A stretch of DNA of 40,428 nt from Nitrosomonadales bacterium (lineage in GTDB: Bacteria; Pseudomonadota; Gammaproteobacteria; Burkholderiales; Gallionellaceae). Of this stretch, positions 21,169 to 30,175 are shown in pieces. Every line of letters starts with the position of its first letter. Within the stretch, counting starts at the first letter, position 1. The notes beneath the pieces were generated by a model. The model had not been told where the DNA came from. It worked only from the letters and a program-made list of their open reading frames with translations, and made no database searches. The position numbers and the translations under genes were made by a program. The stretch lies in the NCBI GenBank assembly GCA_016218475.1, contig JACREB010000102.1:1-40428 (forward strand), given 5' to 3'.

Positions 21169-23949
21169 ATGACCGCGCAACATCCAGACACACATAGCGA
21201 TGCCGCGATAGGGAGCGCAAAACAGGCCAGCGCCCAACATACGCCGATGATGCAGCAGTACATGGGCATCAAGGCACAGCATCCCGATATGCTGTTGTTC
21301 TACCGCATGGGAGATTTTTACGAGCTGTTTTTTGCGGATGCCGAACGCGCCGCCAAATTGCTGGATATCACCCTGACCCAGCGCGGCACTTCAAACGGAC
21401 GGCCGATCAAGATGGCCGGTGTGCCGTACCACGCCGCCGAGCAATATCTGGCGCGGCTGGTCAAGCTCGGCGAATCGGTGGCGATCTGCGAACAGATCGG
21501 CGATCCCGCCACCAGCAAAGGCTCGGTGGAACGCAAAGTGGTGCGCATCGTCACGCCGGGCACGGTCACCGACTCCGCATTGCTGGAAGAGAAGCGCGAC
21601 TGCCTGCTGCTGGCGATTTCGTCACCTCCCCTGACAAGGGGAGGCCGGGAGGGGTTTGGAGGAGTTAGGGTTGGTTTAGCCTGGCTGAACCTCGCCTCCG
21701 GCCAATTCTTTGTGTGCGAGACTGCCGCCGAAAATCTGCCCGCCGAACTGGAACGCCTGCAACCCTCCGAGATTCTGCATGCCGAGAACACTGCCCTGCA
21801 AGCCAATATCCATGCGGCTTACAGACCACTCCCTGATTGGCATTTTGACCTCGAAACGGCGCGCCGCGCGCTGTGCCAGCAATTCGCCACGCTCGATCTG
21901 GCCGGATTCGGTTGCGACGATTTCACTGCGGGGCTGGAAGCGGCGGGCGCGCTGCTCGGTTACGCGAAGCTCACGCAAGGCCAGGCTATCAGCCACATCC
22001 GCAGCGTGCAGGTGTACAGCGCCGACCGCTACGTGCGCATGGATGCGGCGACGCGGCGCAATCTGGAAATCACCCAGACCCTGCGCGGCGAACCCGCCCC
22101 CACCCTGTGCTCCCTGCTCGACACCTGTGCCACCAACATGGGCAGCCGCCTGCTGTACCACTGGCTGCACCATCCGCTGCGCGACCGGAATGTGCTGCGC
22201 GCGAGGCTGGATGCGGTGGATAAGCTGCTATCACCCCCTCTCCCCAACCCTCTCCCGCGAGGGGAGAGGGAGCTTTACCGGGGTGTATATGAACAGCTCA
22301 AACCCTGCGTCGATGTGGAGCGCATCACCGCGCGCATCGCCCTGCGCAGCGCCCGTCCGCGCGACCTCTCCGGCCTGCGCGACACGCTCGCGCAATTGCC
22401 GCAACTGCAAACCGCGCTGGCAACCTGCGATTCGCCCCTCATTCAAATATTGGCCGATGCATTACAAAATACCGTTCGCCCTGAGCTTGTCGAAGGGCGT
22501 GCTATTTCACCCTCGCCCGTTCACCCTTCGACATCGCCTTTAGTCCTGAGCGGGGTCGAAGGGTCAGGGCGAACGGAAAATGAGTTGGTCGATCTACTCC
22601 AGAAAACCATCAAGGCAGAGCCTTCCTCGGTGCTAAGAGAAGGCGGCGTGATCGCCGACGGCTTCGACGCCGAACTCGACGAACTGCGCGGCATCCAGAC
22701 CAACTGCGGCGACTTCCTGCTGGCGCTGGAGGCACGCGAACGGGCGCGCACGGGCATCGCCACGCTGAAAGTGGAATACAACCGCGTACACGGTTTCTAC
22801 ATCGAAGTGACGCACGCGCAGAGCGCCAACGTGCCGGACGATTACCGCCGCCGCCAGACGCTGAAGAACGCCGTGCGCTACATCACGCCGGAACTCAAGA
22901 CCTTCGAGGACAAGGCGCTGTCTGCCAATGACCGTGCGCTGGCGCGCGAAAAATTCCTCTACGAACAACTGCTCGATCAGTTGGCGCCGTTTATCCCGCA
23001 ACTGCAACGCATCGCCGCCGCGATCGCCGAACTGGACGTGCTCGCCACCTTTGCCGAGCGTGCCGCCACGCTGAACTTCAGCGCACCGCAATTCGGCGAC
23101 GACGCGCAGATCAACATCATCAAAGGCCGCCATCCGGTGGTGGAAGCGCAAGCCAAGGAAAAAAATCAAGGCAACTTCATCGCCAACGACACCGACCTGC
23201 ATGCCGCGCGCAAAATGCTGCTGATCACCGGCCCGAACATGGGCGGCAAATCCACCTACATGCGCCAGGTCGCGCTCATCGCGCTGCTCGCGCATGTCGG
23301 CTGTTTTGTTCCCGCGCAAGCGGCAACGCTCGGCGAGATCGACCAGATATTCACGCGCATCGGCGCATCCGACGACCTCGCCAGCGGACGTTCCACCTTC
23401 ATGGTCGAGATGACCGAAGCCGCCAACATCCTGCACAACGCCACCGAAAAAAGCCTGGTGCTGGTGGACGAGATCGGGCGCGGCACCTCCACCTTCGACG
23501 GCTTAGCGCTCGCCTATGCCATCGCGCGCCACCTGCTGGAAAAGAACCGCAGCTACACACTGTTCGCCACGCACTACTTCGAACTCACGCGCCTCGCCGA
23601 AGAATTCGCCCAGCTCGCCAACGTGCATCTGTCCGCCATCGAGCACCAGCACAGCATCGTGTTCCTGCACAGCGTCAACGAAGGCGCAGCCAGCCAGAGC
23701 TACGGCCTGCAAGTCGCCGCGCTGGCGGGCGTACCGAACGACGTCATCAAGGCGGCGAAAAAACAACTGCGCAAGCTGGAACAGAACAGCGCCGCGCAGA
23801 ACCCGCAGGGCGACCTGTTCGACCAGAAGCCGGAGATGCCGGAACCGGAAGAGCATCCGCTGTTGAAGTCACTGCGCGAAGTGCAGCCGGATGAATTGAG
23901 CCCGAAGGAAGCGCTGGAAAGGCTGTATCAGTTGAAGAAGCTGATGTAG
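21169..23949 (+). CDS. mutS: DNA mismatch repair protein MutS with three repeat-derived insertions
   Basis: Recognises mismatches and starts repair. 926 residues, longer than the usual ~860-880. Domain I mismatch motif [13 protein letters not shown] is intact; Walker [10 protein letters not shown] (~688-696), Walker B region [11 protein letters not shown] (~765-775) and FATHYFEL are intact, and the C-terminal [19 protein letters not shown] is present. Three stretches are palindromic repeats read in frame: ~153-166 ([11 protein letters not shown]), ~355-368 ([14 protein letters not shown]), ~435-469 ([10 protein letters not shown] to [10 protein letters not shown]). They lie in the connector, at the edge of the lever region and near the clamp, away from catalytic motifs, so the protein is probably active. 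Confidence 0.95.
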   Translation: MTAQHPDTHSDAAIGSAKQASAQHTPMMQQYMGIKAQHPDMLLFYRMGDFYELFFADAERAAKLLDITLTQRGTSNGRPIKMAGVPYHAAEQYLARLVKLGESVAICEQIGDPATSKGSVERKVVRIVTPGTVTDSALLEEKRDCLLLAISSPPLTRGGREGFGGVRVGLAWLNLASGQFFVCETAAENLPAELERLQPSEILHAENTALQANIHAAYRPLPDWHFDLETARRALCQQFATLDLAGFGCDDFTAGLEAAGALLGYAKLTQGQAISHIRSVQVYSADRYVRMDAATRRNLEITQTLRGEPAPTLCSLLDTCATNMGSRLLYHWLHHPLRDRNVLRARLDAVDKLLSPPLPNPLPRGERELYRGVYEQLKPCVDVERITARIALRSARPRDLSGLRDTLAQLPQLQTALATCDSPLIQILADALQNTVRPELVEGRAISPSPVHPSTSPLVLSGVEGSGRTENELVDLLQKTIKAEPSSVLREGGVIADGFDAELDELRGIQTNCGDFLLALEARERARTGIATLKVEYNRVHGFYIEVTHAQSANVPDDYRRRQTLKNAVRYITPELKTFEDKALSANDRALAREKFLYEQLLDQLAPFIPQLQRIAAAIAELDVLATFAERAATLNFSAPQFGDDAQINIIKGRHPVVEAQAKEKNQGNFIANDTDLHAARKMLLITGPNMGGKSTYMRQVALIALLAHVGCFVPAQAATLGEIDQIFTRIGASDDLASGRSTFMVEMTEAANILHNATEKSLVLVDEIGRGTSTFDGLALAYAIARHLLEKNRSYTLFATHYFELTRLAEEFAQLANVHLSAIEHQHSIVFLHSVNEGAASQSYGLQVAALAGVPNDVIKAAKKQLRKLEQNSAAQNPQGDLFDQKPEMPEPEEHPLLKSLREVQPDELSPKEALERLYQLKKLM
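21623..21664. repeat. cctcccc/ggggagg hairpin repeat inside mutS
   Basis: cctcccct gaca aggggagg (21625-21644) followed by ccgggaggggtttggagg. In-frame insertion into mutS at residue ~153. Confidence 0.8.
22233..22270. repeat. ccctctccc/gggagaggg hairpin repeat inside mutS
   Basis: accccctctccccaac then ccctctccc gcgag gggagaggg (22248-22270). In-frame insertion at residue ~355, encoding NPLPRGERE, similar to repeat-coded peptides in HscB and the GIY-YIG protein. Confidence 0.85.
22472..22576. repeat. 105-bp ccgttcgccctga palindrome inside mutS
   Basis: Ends ccgttcgccctga (22472-22484) and tcagggcgaacgg (22564-22576) are exact inverted complements; the interior contains gcttgtcgaagggcg and cccttcgac stems. 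105 bases is 35 codons, so the frame is kept. Confidence 0.9.
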
Positions 23950-23970
23950 CTCCAACTACTTGCCCTTACC

Positions 23971-24017
23971 CCTCGGAGTGAGAGGGGACGAATGAATCGC
24001 TGCGCGAGTTTCACGTT
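23971..24017. repeat. End fragment of the hairpin-ended repeat family
   Basis: ccctcggagtgagagggg hairpin, then aatcgctgcgcgagtttcac gttaa, which matches the end of the copy at 17430-17450. The rest of the element is missing here. Confidence 0.55.
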
Positions 24018-24078
24018 AAACGATGCAATCCGCGCAGGCGCAATCTCTGGTTTACTTCAATAGTTTTTGCAATTAAAA

Positions 24079-24098
24079 TTACTCACCTTATTGAGTAA
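24079..24098. promoter_or_regulatory. Inverted repeat before the AAA ATPase gene
   Basis: ttactca cctta t tgagtaa, 8 bases before the ATG of the downstream gene; possible operator. Surrounding bases are AT-rich, unlike the genes around it. Confidence 0.4.
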
Positions 24099-24106
24099 AT
24101 TGTTAT

Positions 24107-25291
24107 ATGAGCTTCCGACGCCCCCAATTCGCCATTCTTGCCAGCCGCCTTGATGAGCCACGCCGGTTCATTCAAGTTGTGGCAGGCCCGCGCCAAGTCG
24201 GCAAAACCACTTTGGTGCAGCAGGTGTGTGAAGCCAGCGGCCTGCCGGTGCAATTCGCCAGTGCCGACGAACCTACCCTGCGCGGGTCAGAGTGGATCGC
24301 CCAGCAATGGGAGATCGCCCGTTTGATGTTGGATAAGCGTGGTGCGGTGCTGGTGTTGGATGAAGTGCAGAAAGTCACCGGATGGTCGGAAGCTATCAAG
24401 CGGCTGTGGGATGAAGACACACGAAAAAAATGCCCGCTCAAAGTGATTCTGCTCGGCTCTGCTCCTCTGCTGATCCAGCGCGGGCTGTCGGAAAGTTTGG
24501 CTGGACGTTTCGAGGTATTACACCTGCCGCATTGGTCGGCGGAAGAAATGCGGCAAGCATTCGGCTGGACAATTCAGCAAAGCATCTTCTACGGCAGCTA
24601 CCCCGGTGCCGCATTCCTGATTTCCGATCATGACCGCTGGGTGCGTTATGTGCGCGACTCGCTTATCGAAACCACGCTCTCGCGGGATGTTCTGCTGCTG
24701 TCGCGGGTGGATAAACCCGCCTTGCTGCGCCGTATGTTCGAGCTGGGATGCCGTTACTCCGGGCAGATACTTTCTTACACCAAAATGATTGGCCAGTTAC
24801 AGGATGCGGGTAACACCACCACGCTGGCGCATTATCTCGAACTGCTCGGTGCAGCAGGTATGCTGACCGGTTTTTCAAAATATGCGGGCGAGGTTGTGCG
24901 CAGTCGCGGTTCCAGCCCCAAGCTGCAAGTGTTCGATACCGCACTGATTTCGGCTTTGTCCGGTTACCGCTTCGAGGAAGCGCAAGCCGACCGCGAATAC
25001 TGGGGACGGCTCACCGAATCCGCTGTAGGCGCGCATCTGGCCAATGCCGCTGCCGCCGGGAAATGCGAAGTGTTCTATTGGCGCGACCGCAACCGCGAAG
25101 TAGATTTCGTGGTGCGCGCCGGACGCCGCCTGACCGCCATCGAGGTCAAAAGCGGTCGCGCACTCGAAGTGTTGCCCGGTATGCAAGCGTTTAACGAAGC
25201 GTTCAAGCCGGACAGATTGCTGCTGGTGGGAGAAGACGGTATCGCCGTGGAAGACTTTTTACGCAAGCCGGTAGAGCATTGGGCGAGTTAG
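24107..25291 (+). CDS. AAA-family ATPase with DUF4143 C-terminus
   Basis: 394 residues. Walker A GPRQVGKTT (27-35), Walker B VLVLDEVQK (81-89), sensor-like ILLGSAPLL. C-terminal DUF4143 region with YLELLGAAGMLTGF, LQVFDTALISALSG and a restriction-nuclease-like E/D...IEVK pattern (FYWRDRNREVDFVV, LTAIEVKSGRA). Such proteins are frequent, often as solitary accessory genes, and their cellular role is not settled. No partner gene lies next to it. Confidence 0.88.
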   Translation: MSFRRPQFAILASRLDEPRRFIQVVAGPRQVGKTTLVQQVCEASGLPVQFASADEPTLRGSEWIAQQWEIARLMLDKRGAVLVLDEVQKVTGWSEAIKRLWDEDTRKKCPLKVILLGSAPLLIQRGLSESLAGRFEVLHLPHWSAEEMRQAFGWTIQQSIFYGSYPGAAFLISDHDRWVRYVRDSLIETTLSRDVLLLSRVDKPALLRRMFELGCRYSGQILSYTKMIGQLQDAGNTTTLAHYLELLGAAGMLTGFSKYAGEVVRSRGSSPKLQVFDTALISALSGYRFEEAQADREYWGRLTESAVGAHLANAAAAGKCEVFYWRDRNREVDFVVRAGRRLTAIEVKSGRALEVLPGMQAFNEAFKPDRLLLVGEDGIAVEDFLRKPVEHWAS

Positions 25292-25424
25292 CGGCTATTA
25301 CATTTTTGGCTCGATCAAAGTATGCGCTAAATTATATGTCGCTAAATTCGTTATACGTGACCATCTAGTGTCAGTTGGTTACTATCACAGAGCTACTACC
25401 CCGATGGCTTCGGCTGTCGGGCGC

Positions 25425-25452
25425 GGGGCCTCTTCGGAGGCCCCTGCTTTTT
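25425..25452 (+). terminator. Strong rho-independent terminator
   Basis: ggggcctc ttcg gaggcccc (25425-25444), a perfect 8-base GC stem with a UUCG tetraloop, followed by tgcttttt. It is 133 bases after the AAA ATPase gene and only 8 bases before the NYN fragment's start, so it would block transcription into that gene. Confidence 0.8.
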
Positions 25453-25459
25453 CCGGGAC

Positions 25460-25813
25460 ATGAATATGCAAAAACCACCCCACCGCACTATCGTTTACAT
25501 AGACGGCTTCAATTTCTACTACGGCGAAATAAAGGGTATCCAGTGGAAATGGCTTGACCCGGTGAAGCTGTTTCAGAACGTCTTGGGGGCACAAAACGAA
25601 CTGGTCAAGGTCAAGTATTTCACTGCGCGAGTGCGGCTCACACCCAATGACCCTGATGTAAATGTTCGGCAGGACACTTATTCCTGCTCAACCCCTTGGA
25701 TACCAAGTACTATGCCCGCGCCATGGGTAACCACCTTATCCTTTCTGGAGCCAGTCTTGCCCCAAGAAATTTACCCGACAATCCTGTTTGTTCGCCTTGG
25801 TGTTACGTCATAA
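25460..25813 (+). pseudogene. Truncated or frameshifted NYN-domain (PIN-like) gene
   Basis: Residues 9-72 match the start of NYN/LabA-type RNase-fold proteins: RTIVYIDGFNFYYG with D15, KWLDPVKLFQNVL, VKVKYFTARVRLTPNDPD, VRQDTY. Relatives continue with LxAL and further acidic motifs; here the frame goes to SCSTPWIPST and soon ends. Another frame of the same bases reads HLFLLNPLDTKYYARAMGN, which may be the original continuation or unrelated DNA. A terminator precedes it. Probably inactive. Confidence 0.65.
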
Positions 25814-26350
25814 GGAGTGCAACCCCGGCACCTTGGCGATTTTTGTAATTCGCCCCGCCCGGCGCTCATCTAATATCTTTACAATTCCAGCCTGCGCGAA
25901 ATCCTGAATGTCGTCATACACACGCCGGTAATTGCGGCCGATTCTCTTGGCTATCTGATAAATCGAATCTGTTCCGTCAGAGCGAATGACGGCGCGAAGA
26001 GTGGATATTTTCTTCGAATGAAATTTAGTGACCTGCGCATTTACCGGGAAAGATACGTCACCGGCAACATACAAGCTCCATGCTGCGTCCAGTATGGCGG
26101 CCTTCGACGAGCCGGAAGAAGGTTGAAGTTTGCGCCACTCCGGCCAGTATTTTTCGAACACTTTTCTGCCAACCAGATTGATGAAATCGGCGGCTCTCAT
26201 GTAGTTGACGCCCTGCTGAATGGCGCGCTGATCGTCCTTTTTAACAGAAGCAATCCACTGGGAGTAGGTGATCTTGCCCTGATCCCAGTACGCCATGCGT
26301 TTGGCGCGTTCCCATGCTTCTGGAGCCGGATTTTTAGCTATGCGTCCCAT
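25808..26350 (-). CDS. Winged-helix protein paired with AbiEii-like gene
   Basis: 180 residues. Residues 129-155 (SIYQIAKRIGRNYRRVYDDI, then QDFAQAGIVKI) form a clear helix-turn-helix/winged-helix of the HVO_A0114-like type. The N-terminal 100 residues (MGRIAKNPAPEAWERAKRMA, FEKYWPEWRK) are not recognised. It starts 9 bases after the nucleotidyltransferase stop, so it is the second gene of a two-gene module; likely the DNA-binding antitoxin. Confidence 0.65.
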   Translation of the reverse strand: MGRIAKNPAPEAWERAKRMAYWDQGKITYSQWIASVKKDDQRAIQQGVNYMRAADFINLVGRKVFEKYWPEWRKLQPSSGSSKAAILDAAWSLYVAGDVSFPVNAQVTKFHSKKISTLRAVIRSDGTDSIYQIAKRIGRNYRRVYDDIQDFAQAGIVKILDERRAGRITKIAKVPGLHSL

Positions 26351-26359
26351 CGTCTTGCC

Positions 26360-27073
26360 TTAGCCCTGAAGATTCTGTATCTGAATGGCGCCATTCACCA
26401 GTTCTTCCCTGACATCTCTCATGAATGTGGTCGAGTCATAAGGTGGAAGACGCTCAAGGCGATCAAACTCATCCATCAAGCCCACCCACGGCATGGAGAA
26501 AATGTTGGCACAGAATGCATCCTGCGGAAAGTTCGCTCCTGCGACATTGATTTCCTCAATGAAGGAATGCAACGGCTTAACCTTTTTGCTCAACACAAAG
26601 GTGTCGAACAAATCGCGCGCGGTCTGCCGGGCGCCCTTGGTTTCCTTGCCGTATCCGCTGCCGGAAATCGTCCGCAGTTTCCGGTGATACAAGCCTTCCA
26701 CTTTTTCGGTAATCACATGGTTGAAATTTTTCGTTGGCCACATTCCCTCATATACGTCCTCGACGAAAGAAATTTTGATGGTGGAGCCTGGCGCATCGGT
26801 ATAGCCGTGCAACTGGGTGACATAGCTTCCACCCTCTTCGGTTTGCACGTCGTGCATCACGATACCGGCTTTGGAAAGCTGCACTAACAGCCGTTCCGTC
26901 GAAAACCTCCCGGACACAAAAAAATCCAAGTCGTATGAAACCCGGTGATGCAGGTAATACCTGGCCAATGCCGTTCCACCGGCCAGTATGCAATTGGGTA
27001 TGCCGAACCGGTCAAGGTGTGCAAAGACCTTTTTCAAAACGGCATCCTGTGCTTTGTAAACATCCTTTTTCAT
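26360..27073 (-). CDS. AbiEii/AbiGii-type nucleotidyltransferase (toxin-like)
   Basis: 237 residues. Nucleotidyltransferase motifs: CILAGGTALARYYL (GGT at 32-34) and SYDLDFF (D48, D50), then the GARQTARDLFDTFVLS segment, which corresponds to the KxRDxxDLY motif of AbiEii. In the family these are abortive-infection or type IV toxins that modify tRNA or other targets. Here the toxin-like gene comes first and the DNA-binding gene second, the reverse of classic abiEi-abiEii. Confidence 0.82.
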   Translation of the reverse strand: MKKDVYKAQDAVLKKVFAHLDRFGIPNCILAGGTALARYYLHHRVSYDLDFFVSGRFSTERLLVQLSKAGIVMHDVQTEEGGSYVTQLHGYTDAPGSTIKISFVEDVYEGMWPTKNFNHVITEKVEGLYHRKLRTISGSGYGKETKGARQTARDLFDTFVLSKKVKPLHSFIEEINVAGANFPQDAFCANIFSMPWVGLMDEFDRLERLPPYDSTTFMRDVREELVNGAIQIQNLQG

Positions 27074-27089
27074 AACTCGATACTCAAAG

Positions 27090-27117
27090 TGTCATATATG
27101 TCATATTTAGTGACATA
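27090..27117. promoter_or_regulatory. tgtcata repeats before the AbiEii-like gene
   Basis: tgtcata (27090-27096), atgtcata (27098-27105) and tgacatat (27111-27118, inverted) lie 17-45 bases upstream of the minus-strand start. The inverted pair atgtca/tgacat is a plausible autoregulatory operator. Confidence 0.45.
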
Positions 27118-27248
27118 TTACGCAATAGCAGTGTGTAAGTCAAATTGGCAAGTTGTCGGTGTTGGCAAGTTGTCGGCAGCTTCGAGCCTGTTCGGAAATT
27201 TATTTTTTTGACCAATACCTTATGATTGCACCCGTTAAAAAACTTCCC
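27118..27248. other. Intergenic stretch with a short direct repeat
   Basis: Holds two copies of ttggcaagttgtcgg (27145-27159 and 27162-27176). Otherwise AT-rich, and no gene is seen. This is the junction between the AbiEii module and the ribosomal operon. Confidence 0.5.
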
Positions 27249-27276
27249 TTGCTTCTTTTTTTAAATTGCATATAAT
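27249..27276 (+). promoter_or_regulatory. spc operon promoter
   Basis: -35 TTGCTT (27249-27254), 16-base spacer with a T tract, -10 TATAAT (27271-27276). A leader of about 140 bases to rplN follows, with a small hairpin cgccg/cggcg at 27351-27364 and no open frame of note. Confidence 0.75.
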
Positions 27277-27425
27277 GCGCGGCTTCGTTGCAGGCGACCT
27301 TTGCCTCGACCCTCTCCTTGCAGGGGAAGGTTAAATGAAGAAAGTTTACCCGCCGCTCGCGGCGCCCTGACCCTGACGGGTTCCAAAACTGGCCGCTGTT
27401 GGCGGAAAAAGTTGGAGATTAAATA

Positions 27426-27794
27426 ATGATACAAATGCAGTCTGTTTTGGACGTGGCTGACAATACCGGTGCGCGCTCCGTGATGTGCATCAAGGTGTTG
27501 GGCGGCTCAAGGCGCCGTTATGCTTCCGTCGGCGATGTCATCAAAGTCAGCATCCGGGATGCGGCTCCGCGCGGTCGCGTCAAGAAGGGCGAAGTGTACA
27601 ACGCCGTGGTGGTGCGTACCGCCAAGGGTGTGCGCCGCTCCGACGGTTCGCTGATCAAGTTCGATGGCAATGCGGCAGTATTGCTGAATGCCAAGCTGGA
27701 GCCGATCGGCACGCGCATCTTCGGGCCGGTGACGCGCGAATTGCGTAACGAGAAATTCATGAAGATCGTTTCGCTGGCACCCGAGGTGCTGTAA
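27426..27794 (+). CDS. rplN: 50S ribosomal protein L14 (uL14)
   Basis: 122 residues, standard length and sequence ([33 protein letters not shown]). Binds 23S rRNA at the subunit interface. First gene of the spc operon here; GGAG lies 9-12 bases before the ATG. Unlike the common order, rpsQ does not precede it. Confidence 0.98.
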   Translation: MIQMQSVLDVADNTGARSVMCIKVLGGSRRRYASVGDVIKVSIRDAAPRGRVKKGEVYNAVVVRTAKGVRRSDGSLIKFDGNAAVLLNAKLEPIGTRIFGPVTRELRNEKFMKIVSLAPEVL

Positions 27795-27835
27795 GCGGAA
27801 ACGGATCGAGTCCAACAGATCGGGTCAAGGAAAAC

Positions 27836-28150
27836 ATGAGCAAGATCAAGAAAAACGATGACGTTATCGTAATCGCCGGAAAAGACAAGGGCAGCCGCGG
27901 CAATGTGTTGCGCGTGATGGGTGAGTACCTGCTGGTAAGCGGCATCAATAAAGTCAAGAAGCATCAGAAACCCAATCCGGCAAAGGGTTTGACCGGCGGA
28001 ATCGTGGAGAAGGAGTTGCCTATTCATATTTCGAATGTGGCGATCTACAACACGGCTACCAGCAAGGGCGACCGGATCGGAAGTAAAACGCTGGAAGACA
28101 AGCGCAAAGTGCGCGTATTCAAGTCCAACGGCGAAATGATTGACGCATAG
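27836..28150 (+). CDS. rplX: 50S ribosomal protein L24 (uL24)
   Basis: 104 residues. The KOW motif near the start ([20 protein letters not shown]) is followed by NKVKKHQKP. Early assembly initiator of the large subunit. The MITE copy 2 begins 8 bases after its stop, so coupling to rplE is lost. Confidence 0.98.
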   Translation: MSKIKKNDDVIVIAGKDKGSRGNVLRVMGEYLLVSGINKVKKHQKPNPAKGLTGGIVEKELPIHISNVAIYNTATSKGDRIGSKTLEDKRKVRVFKSNGEMIDA

Positions 28151-28157
28151 GGAGTCT

Positions 28158-28282
28158 CTAAAAATTCAGAGTTCGCCCAAATGCAAGGCGCGGGAAAAAT
28201 TACGCCGCGCCGCATATGGATAATATGTAAGCAAGGAATTTTTTACGCAACGCAGCAGTTGGGATGAAATCTGGATTTTTAG
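28158..28282. repeat. 125-bp MITE-like palindrome, copy 2 (inside spc operon)
   Basis: Same element as 7008-7132, same length, opposite orientation: ctaaaaattcagagttcgcc to ggatttttag. Only a handful of base differences are visible between the two. Lies between rplX and rplE. Confidence 0.9.
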
Positions 28283-28306
28283 AGATTTCCTTAAGGGGTA
28301 TAGGGC

Positions 28307-28846
28307 ATGGCTCGTTTATATGAATTTTACAAGGATAAGGTCACCAAAGACCTGATGAAACAATTCGGCTACAAGTCCGCCATGGAAGTGCCGCGCATCG
28401 AGAAAATTACCCTGAATATGGGTGTCGGCGAAGCGGTGGCCGACAAAAAAGTGATGGAGTTCGCGGTTGGCGACATGCAGAAGATCGCGGGACAGAAGCC
28501 GGTGGTCACGATGTCCAAGAAATCCATTGCCGGTTTCAAGATTCGCGAGGGCTATCCGGTCGGTTGCAAGGTGACATTGCGCAAGCAGCGCATGTATGAA
28601 TTTCTGGATCGCCTGGTTTCTGTCGCGATTCCGCGTATCCGCGATTTTCGCGGCATTTCCGGCAAGTCTTTCGATGGCCGTGGCAACTACAACATGGGCG
28701 TGAAAGAGCAGATCATTTTTCCGGAAATCGAGTATGAAAAGATTGATGCGTTGCGTGGCATGAACATTACCATCACCACCTCCGCGAAGACTGACGCAGA
28801 AGCCAAGGCGCTTCTGTTGGCATTCAAACTCCCAATAAAGAAATGA
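28307..28846 (+). CDS. rplE: 50S ribosomal protein L5 (uL5)
   Basis: 179 residues; [20 protein letters not shown] and [17 protein letters not shown] are typical. Binds 5S rRNA and the P-site tRNA region. In E. coli the start region of this gene is where S8 binds spc mRNA; the inserted repeat directly upstream may change that leader. A ribosome site (aaggggta) precedes the ATG. Confidence 0.98.
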   Translation: MARLYEFYKDKVTKDLMKQFGYKSAMEVPRIEKITLNMGVGEAVADKKVMEFAVGDMQKIAGQKPVVTMSKKSIAGFKIREGYPVGCKVTLRKQRMYEFLDRLVSVAIPRIRDFRGISGKSFDGRGNYNMGVKEQIIFPEIEYEKIDALRGMNITITTSAKTDAEAKALLLAFKLPIKK

Positions 28847-28857
28847 GGGGCTGACTG

Positions 28858-29163
28858 ATGGCTAAGATGGCAATAATTAACCGCGAGCAAAAACGCCGCG
28901 ACACCGTAAAGAAGTTTGCGGCCAAACGCGCGGAATTACAGGCGGCGATCTCCAACATGAAACTCGGCGAGGAAGACCGCGCGGCAGCGCGCCTGAAGTT
29001 GCAGGCTTTGCCGCGCAATTCCAGCCCGGTTCGCCTGCGCAACCGTTGCGCGTTGACAGGCCGCCCGCGCGGAACTTTCAGGAAATTCGGTTTGGGGCGT
29101 ATCAAGGTTCGTGAATTCGCGATGCGCGGTGAAATACCCGGTATCGTTAAGGCCAGTTGGTAG
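28858..29163 (+). CDS. rpsN: 30S ribosomal protein S14 (uS14, zinc-free form)
   Basis: 101 residues, the long form without the CxxC zinc ribbon of short S14 proteins ([20 protein letters not shown] in its place). Assembles in the 30S head. 11 bases after rplE. Confidence 0.98.
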   Translation: MAKMAIINREQKRRDTVKKFAAKRAELQAAISNMKLGEEDRAAARLKLQALPRNSSPVRLRNRCALTGRPRGTFRKFGLGRIKVREFAMRGEIPGIVKASW

Positions 29164-29173
29164 GAGAAATTAT

Positions 29174-29572
29174 ATGAGTATGAGTGATCCGATCTCCGAC
29201 ATGCTGACACGCATCCGCAATGCGCAGCTCGCGGAAAAAGTCACAGTGGTTATGCCTTCTTCGAAATTGAAGGTGGCGATTGCCGAGGTGTTGAAAGACG
29301 AAGGCTATGTGGATGGTTTCAACGTCGTCGCAGGCGAAGGCGGTAAAGCCACGCTGGAAATCGGCCTGAAGTATTACAGCGGTCGCCCGGTGATCGAAAA
29401 AATACAGCGTGTCAGCCGTCCCGGACTGCGTATTTACAAGGGCTCCAATGATATTCCCAAGGTGATGAATGGGTTGGGTATCGCCATTGTGTCCACTTCC
29501 AAAGGTTTGATGACCGACCGCAAGGCGCGCGCCAATGGTATTGGCGGTGAAGTGCTGTGCGTCGTCGCGTAG
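29174..29572 (+). CDS. rpsH: 30S ribosomal protein S8 (uS8)
   Basis: 132 residues from ATG 29174 ([18 protein letters not shown]), chosen because GGAG lies upstream and the longer frame overlaps rpsN. C-terminal [14 protein letters not shown]-type motif ([18 protein letters not shown]). Binds 16S rRNA and, in relatives, represses spc translation. Confidence 0.97.
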   Translation: MSMSDPISDMLTRIRNAQLAEKVTVVMPSSKLKVAIAEVLKDEGYVDGFNVVAGEGGKATLEIGLKYYSGRPVIEKIQRVSRPGLRIYKGSNDIPKVMNGLGIAIVSTSKGLMTDRKARANGIGGEVLCVVA

Positions 29573-29582
29573 CGAGGTAAAT

Positions 29583-30116
29583 ATGTCCAGAGTTGCCAAG
29601 AATCCTGTTGTTGTGCCCAGCGGTGTTGAAGTTGCGCTGGCCGCAGGTGAAGTTTCGGTAAAGGGTCCGTTGGGCACCCTCAAGCAAGCCTTGTCGGGCG
29701 ATGTGAGCGTGGTGCGCGAGGGCGACAAGCTGTTGTGCAAGGCGCAGAACGATTCCACGCAGGCCAATGCGATGTCCGGTACGGTTCGCGCGTTGCTGGC
29801 CAACATGGTGCAGGGCGTGAGCAAGGGCTTCGAGCGCAAGCTGAGCTTGGTTGGCGTGGGATATCGCGCGCAGGCTGCCGGTGATACGCTGAGCCTGACT
29901 TTGGGTTTTTCCCATCCGGTCGCTTACAAGATGCCCGCCGGCATCAAGGTCGAAACCCCGACGCAAACCGATATTGTGCTGAAGGGCGCGGACAAGCAAC
30001 GGGTCGGACAAGTTGCCGCCGAGATCCGCGCTTTCCGCGAACCTGAGCCATACAAGGGCAAGGGTGTGCGCTACAGCGACGAAGTGGTGACCCTGAAAGA
30101 AACCAAGAAGAAGTAA
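29583..30116 (+). CDS. rplF: 50S ribosomal protein L6 (uL6)
   Basis: 177 residues from ATG 29583 ([17 protein letters not shown]). [10 protein letters not shown] and the C-terminal [13 protein letters not shown] signature are present. Located near the factor-binding site of the 50S subunit. Its last codons and stop belong to the first unit of a 16-base tandem repeat. Confidence 0.97.
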   Translation: MSRVAKNPVVVPSGVEVALAAGEVSVKGPLGTLKQALSGDVSVVREGDKLLCKAQNDSTQANAMSGTVRALLANMVQGVSKGFERKLSLVGVGYRAQAAGDTLSLTLGFSHPVAYKMPAGIKVETPTQTDIVLKGADKQRVGQVAAEIRAFREPEPYKGKGVRYSDEVVTLKETKKK

Positions 30117-30168
30117 TTTAAGGCAGAAGTAATTTAAGGCAGAAGTAATTTAAGGCAGAAATAATTGA
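30110..30168. repeat. 16-base tandem repeat between rplF and rplR
   Basis: Three perfect copies of gaagtaatttaaggca (30110-30157), then a partial degenerate copy (gaaataattga). The first unit includes the rplF stop. It expands an otherwise short gap to 59 bases; probably slippage. Confidence 0.9.
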
Positions 30169-30175
30169 GGCTGAT

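Noticed and set aside
22633-23436. 267-codon minus-strand frame
   Set aside because: Mirror of mutS; no independent evidence.
30110-30168. Possible CRISPR array
   Set aside because: Units are contiguous 16-mers without spacers and no cas genes are present.
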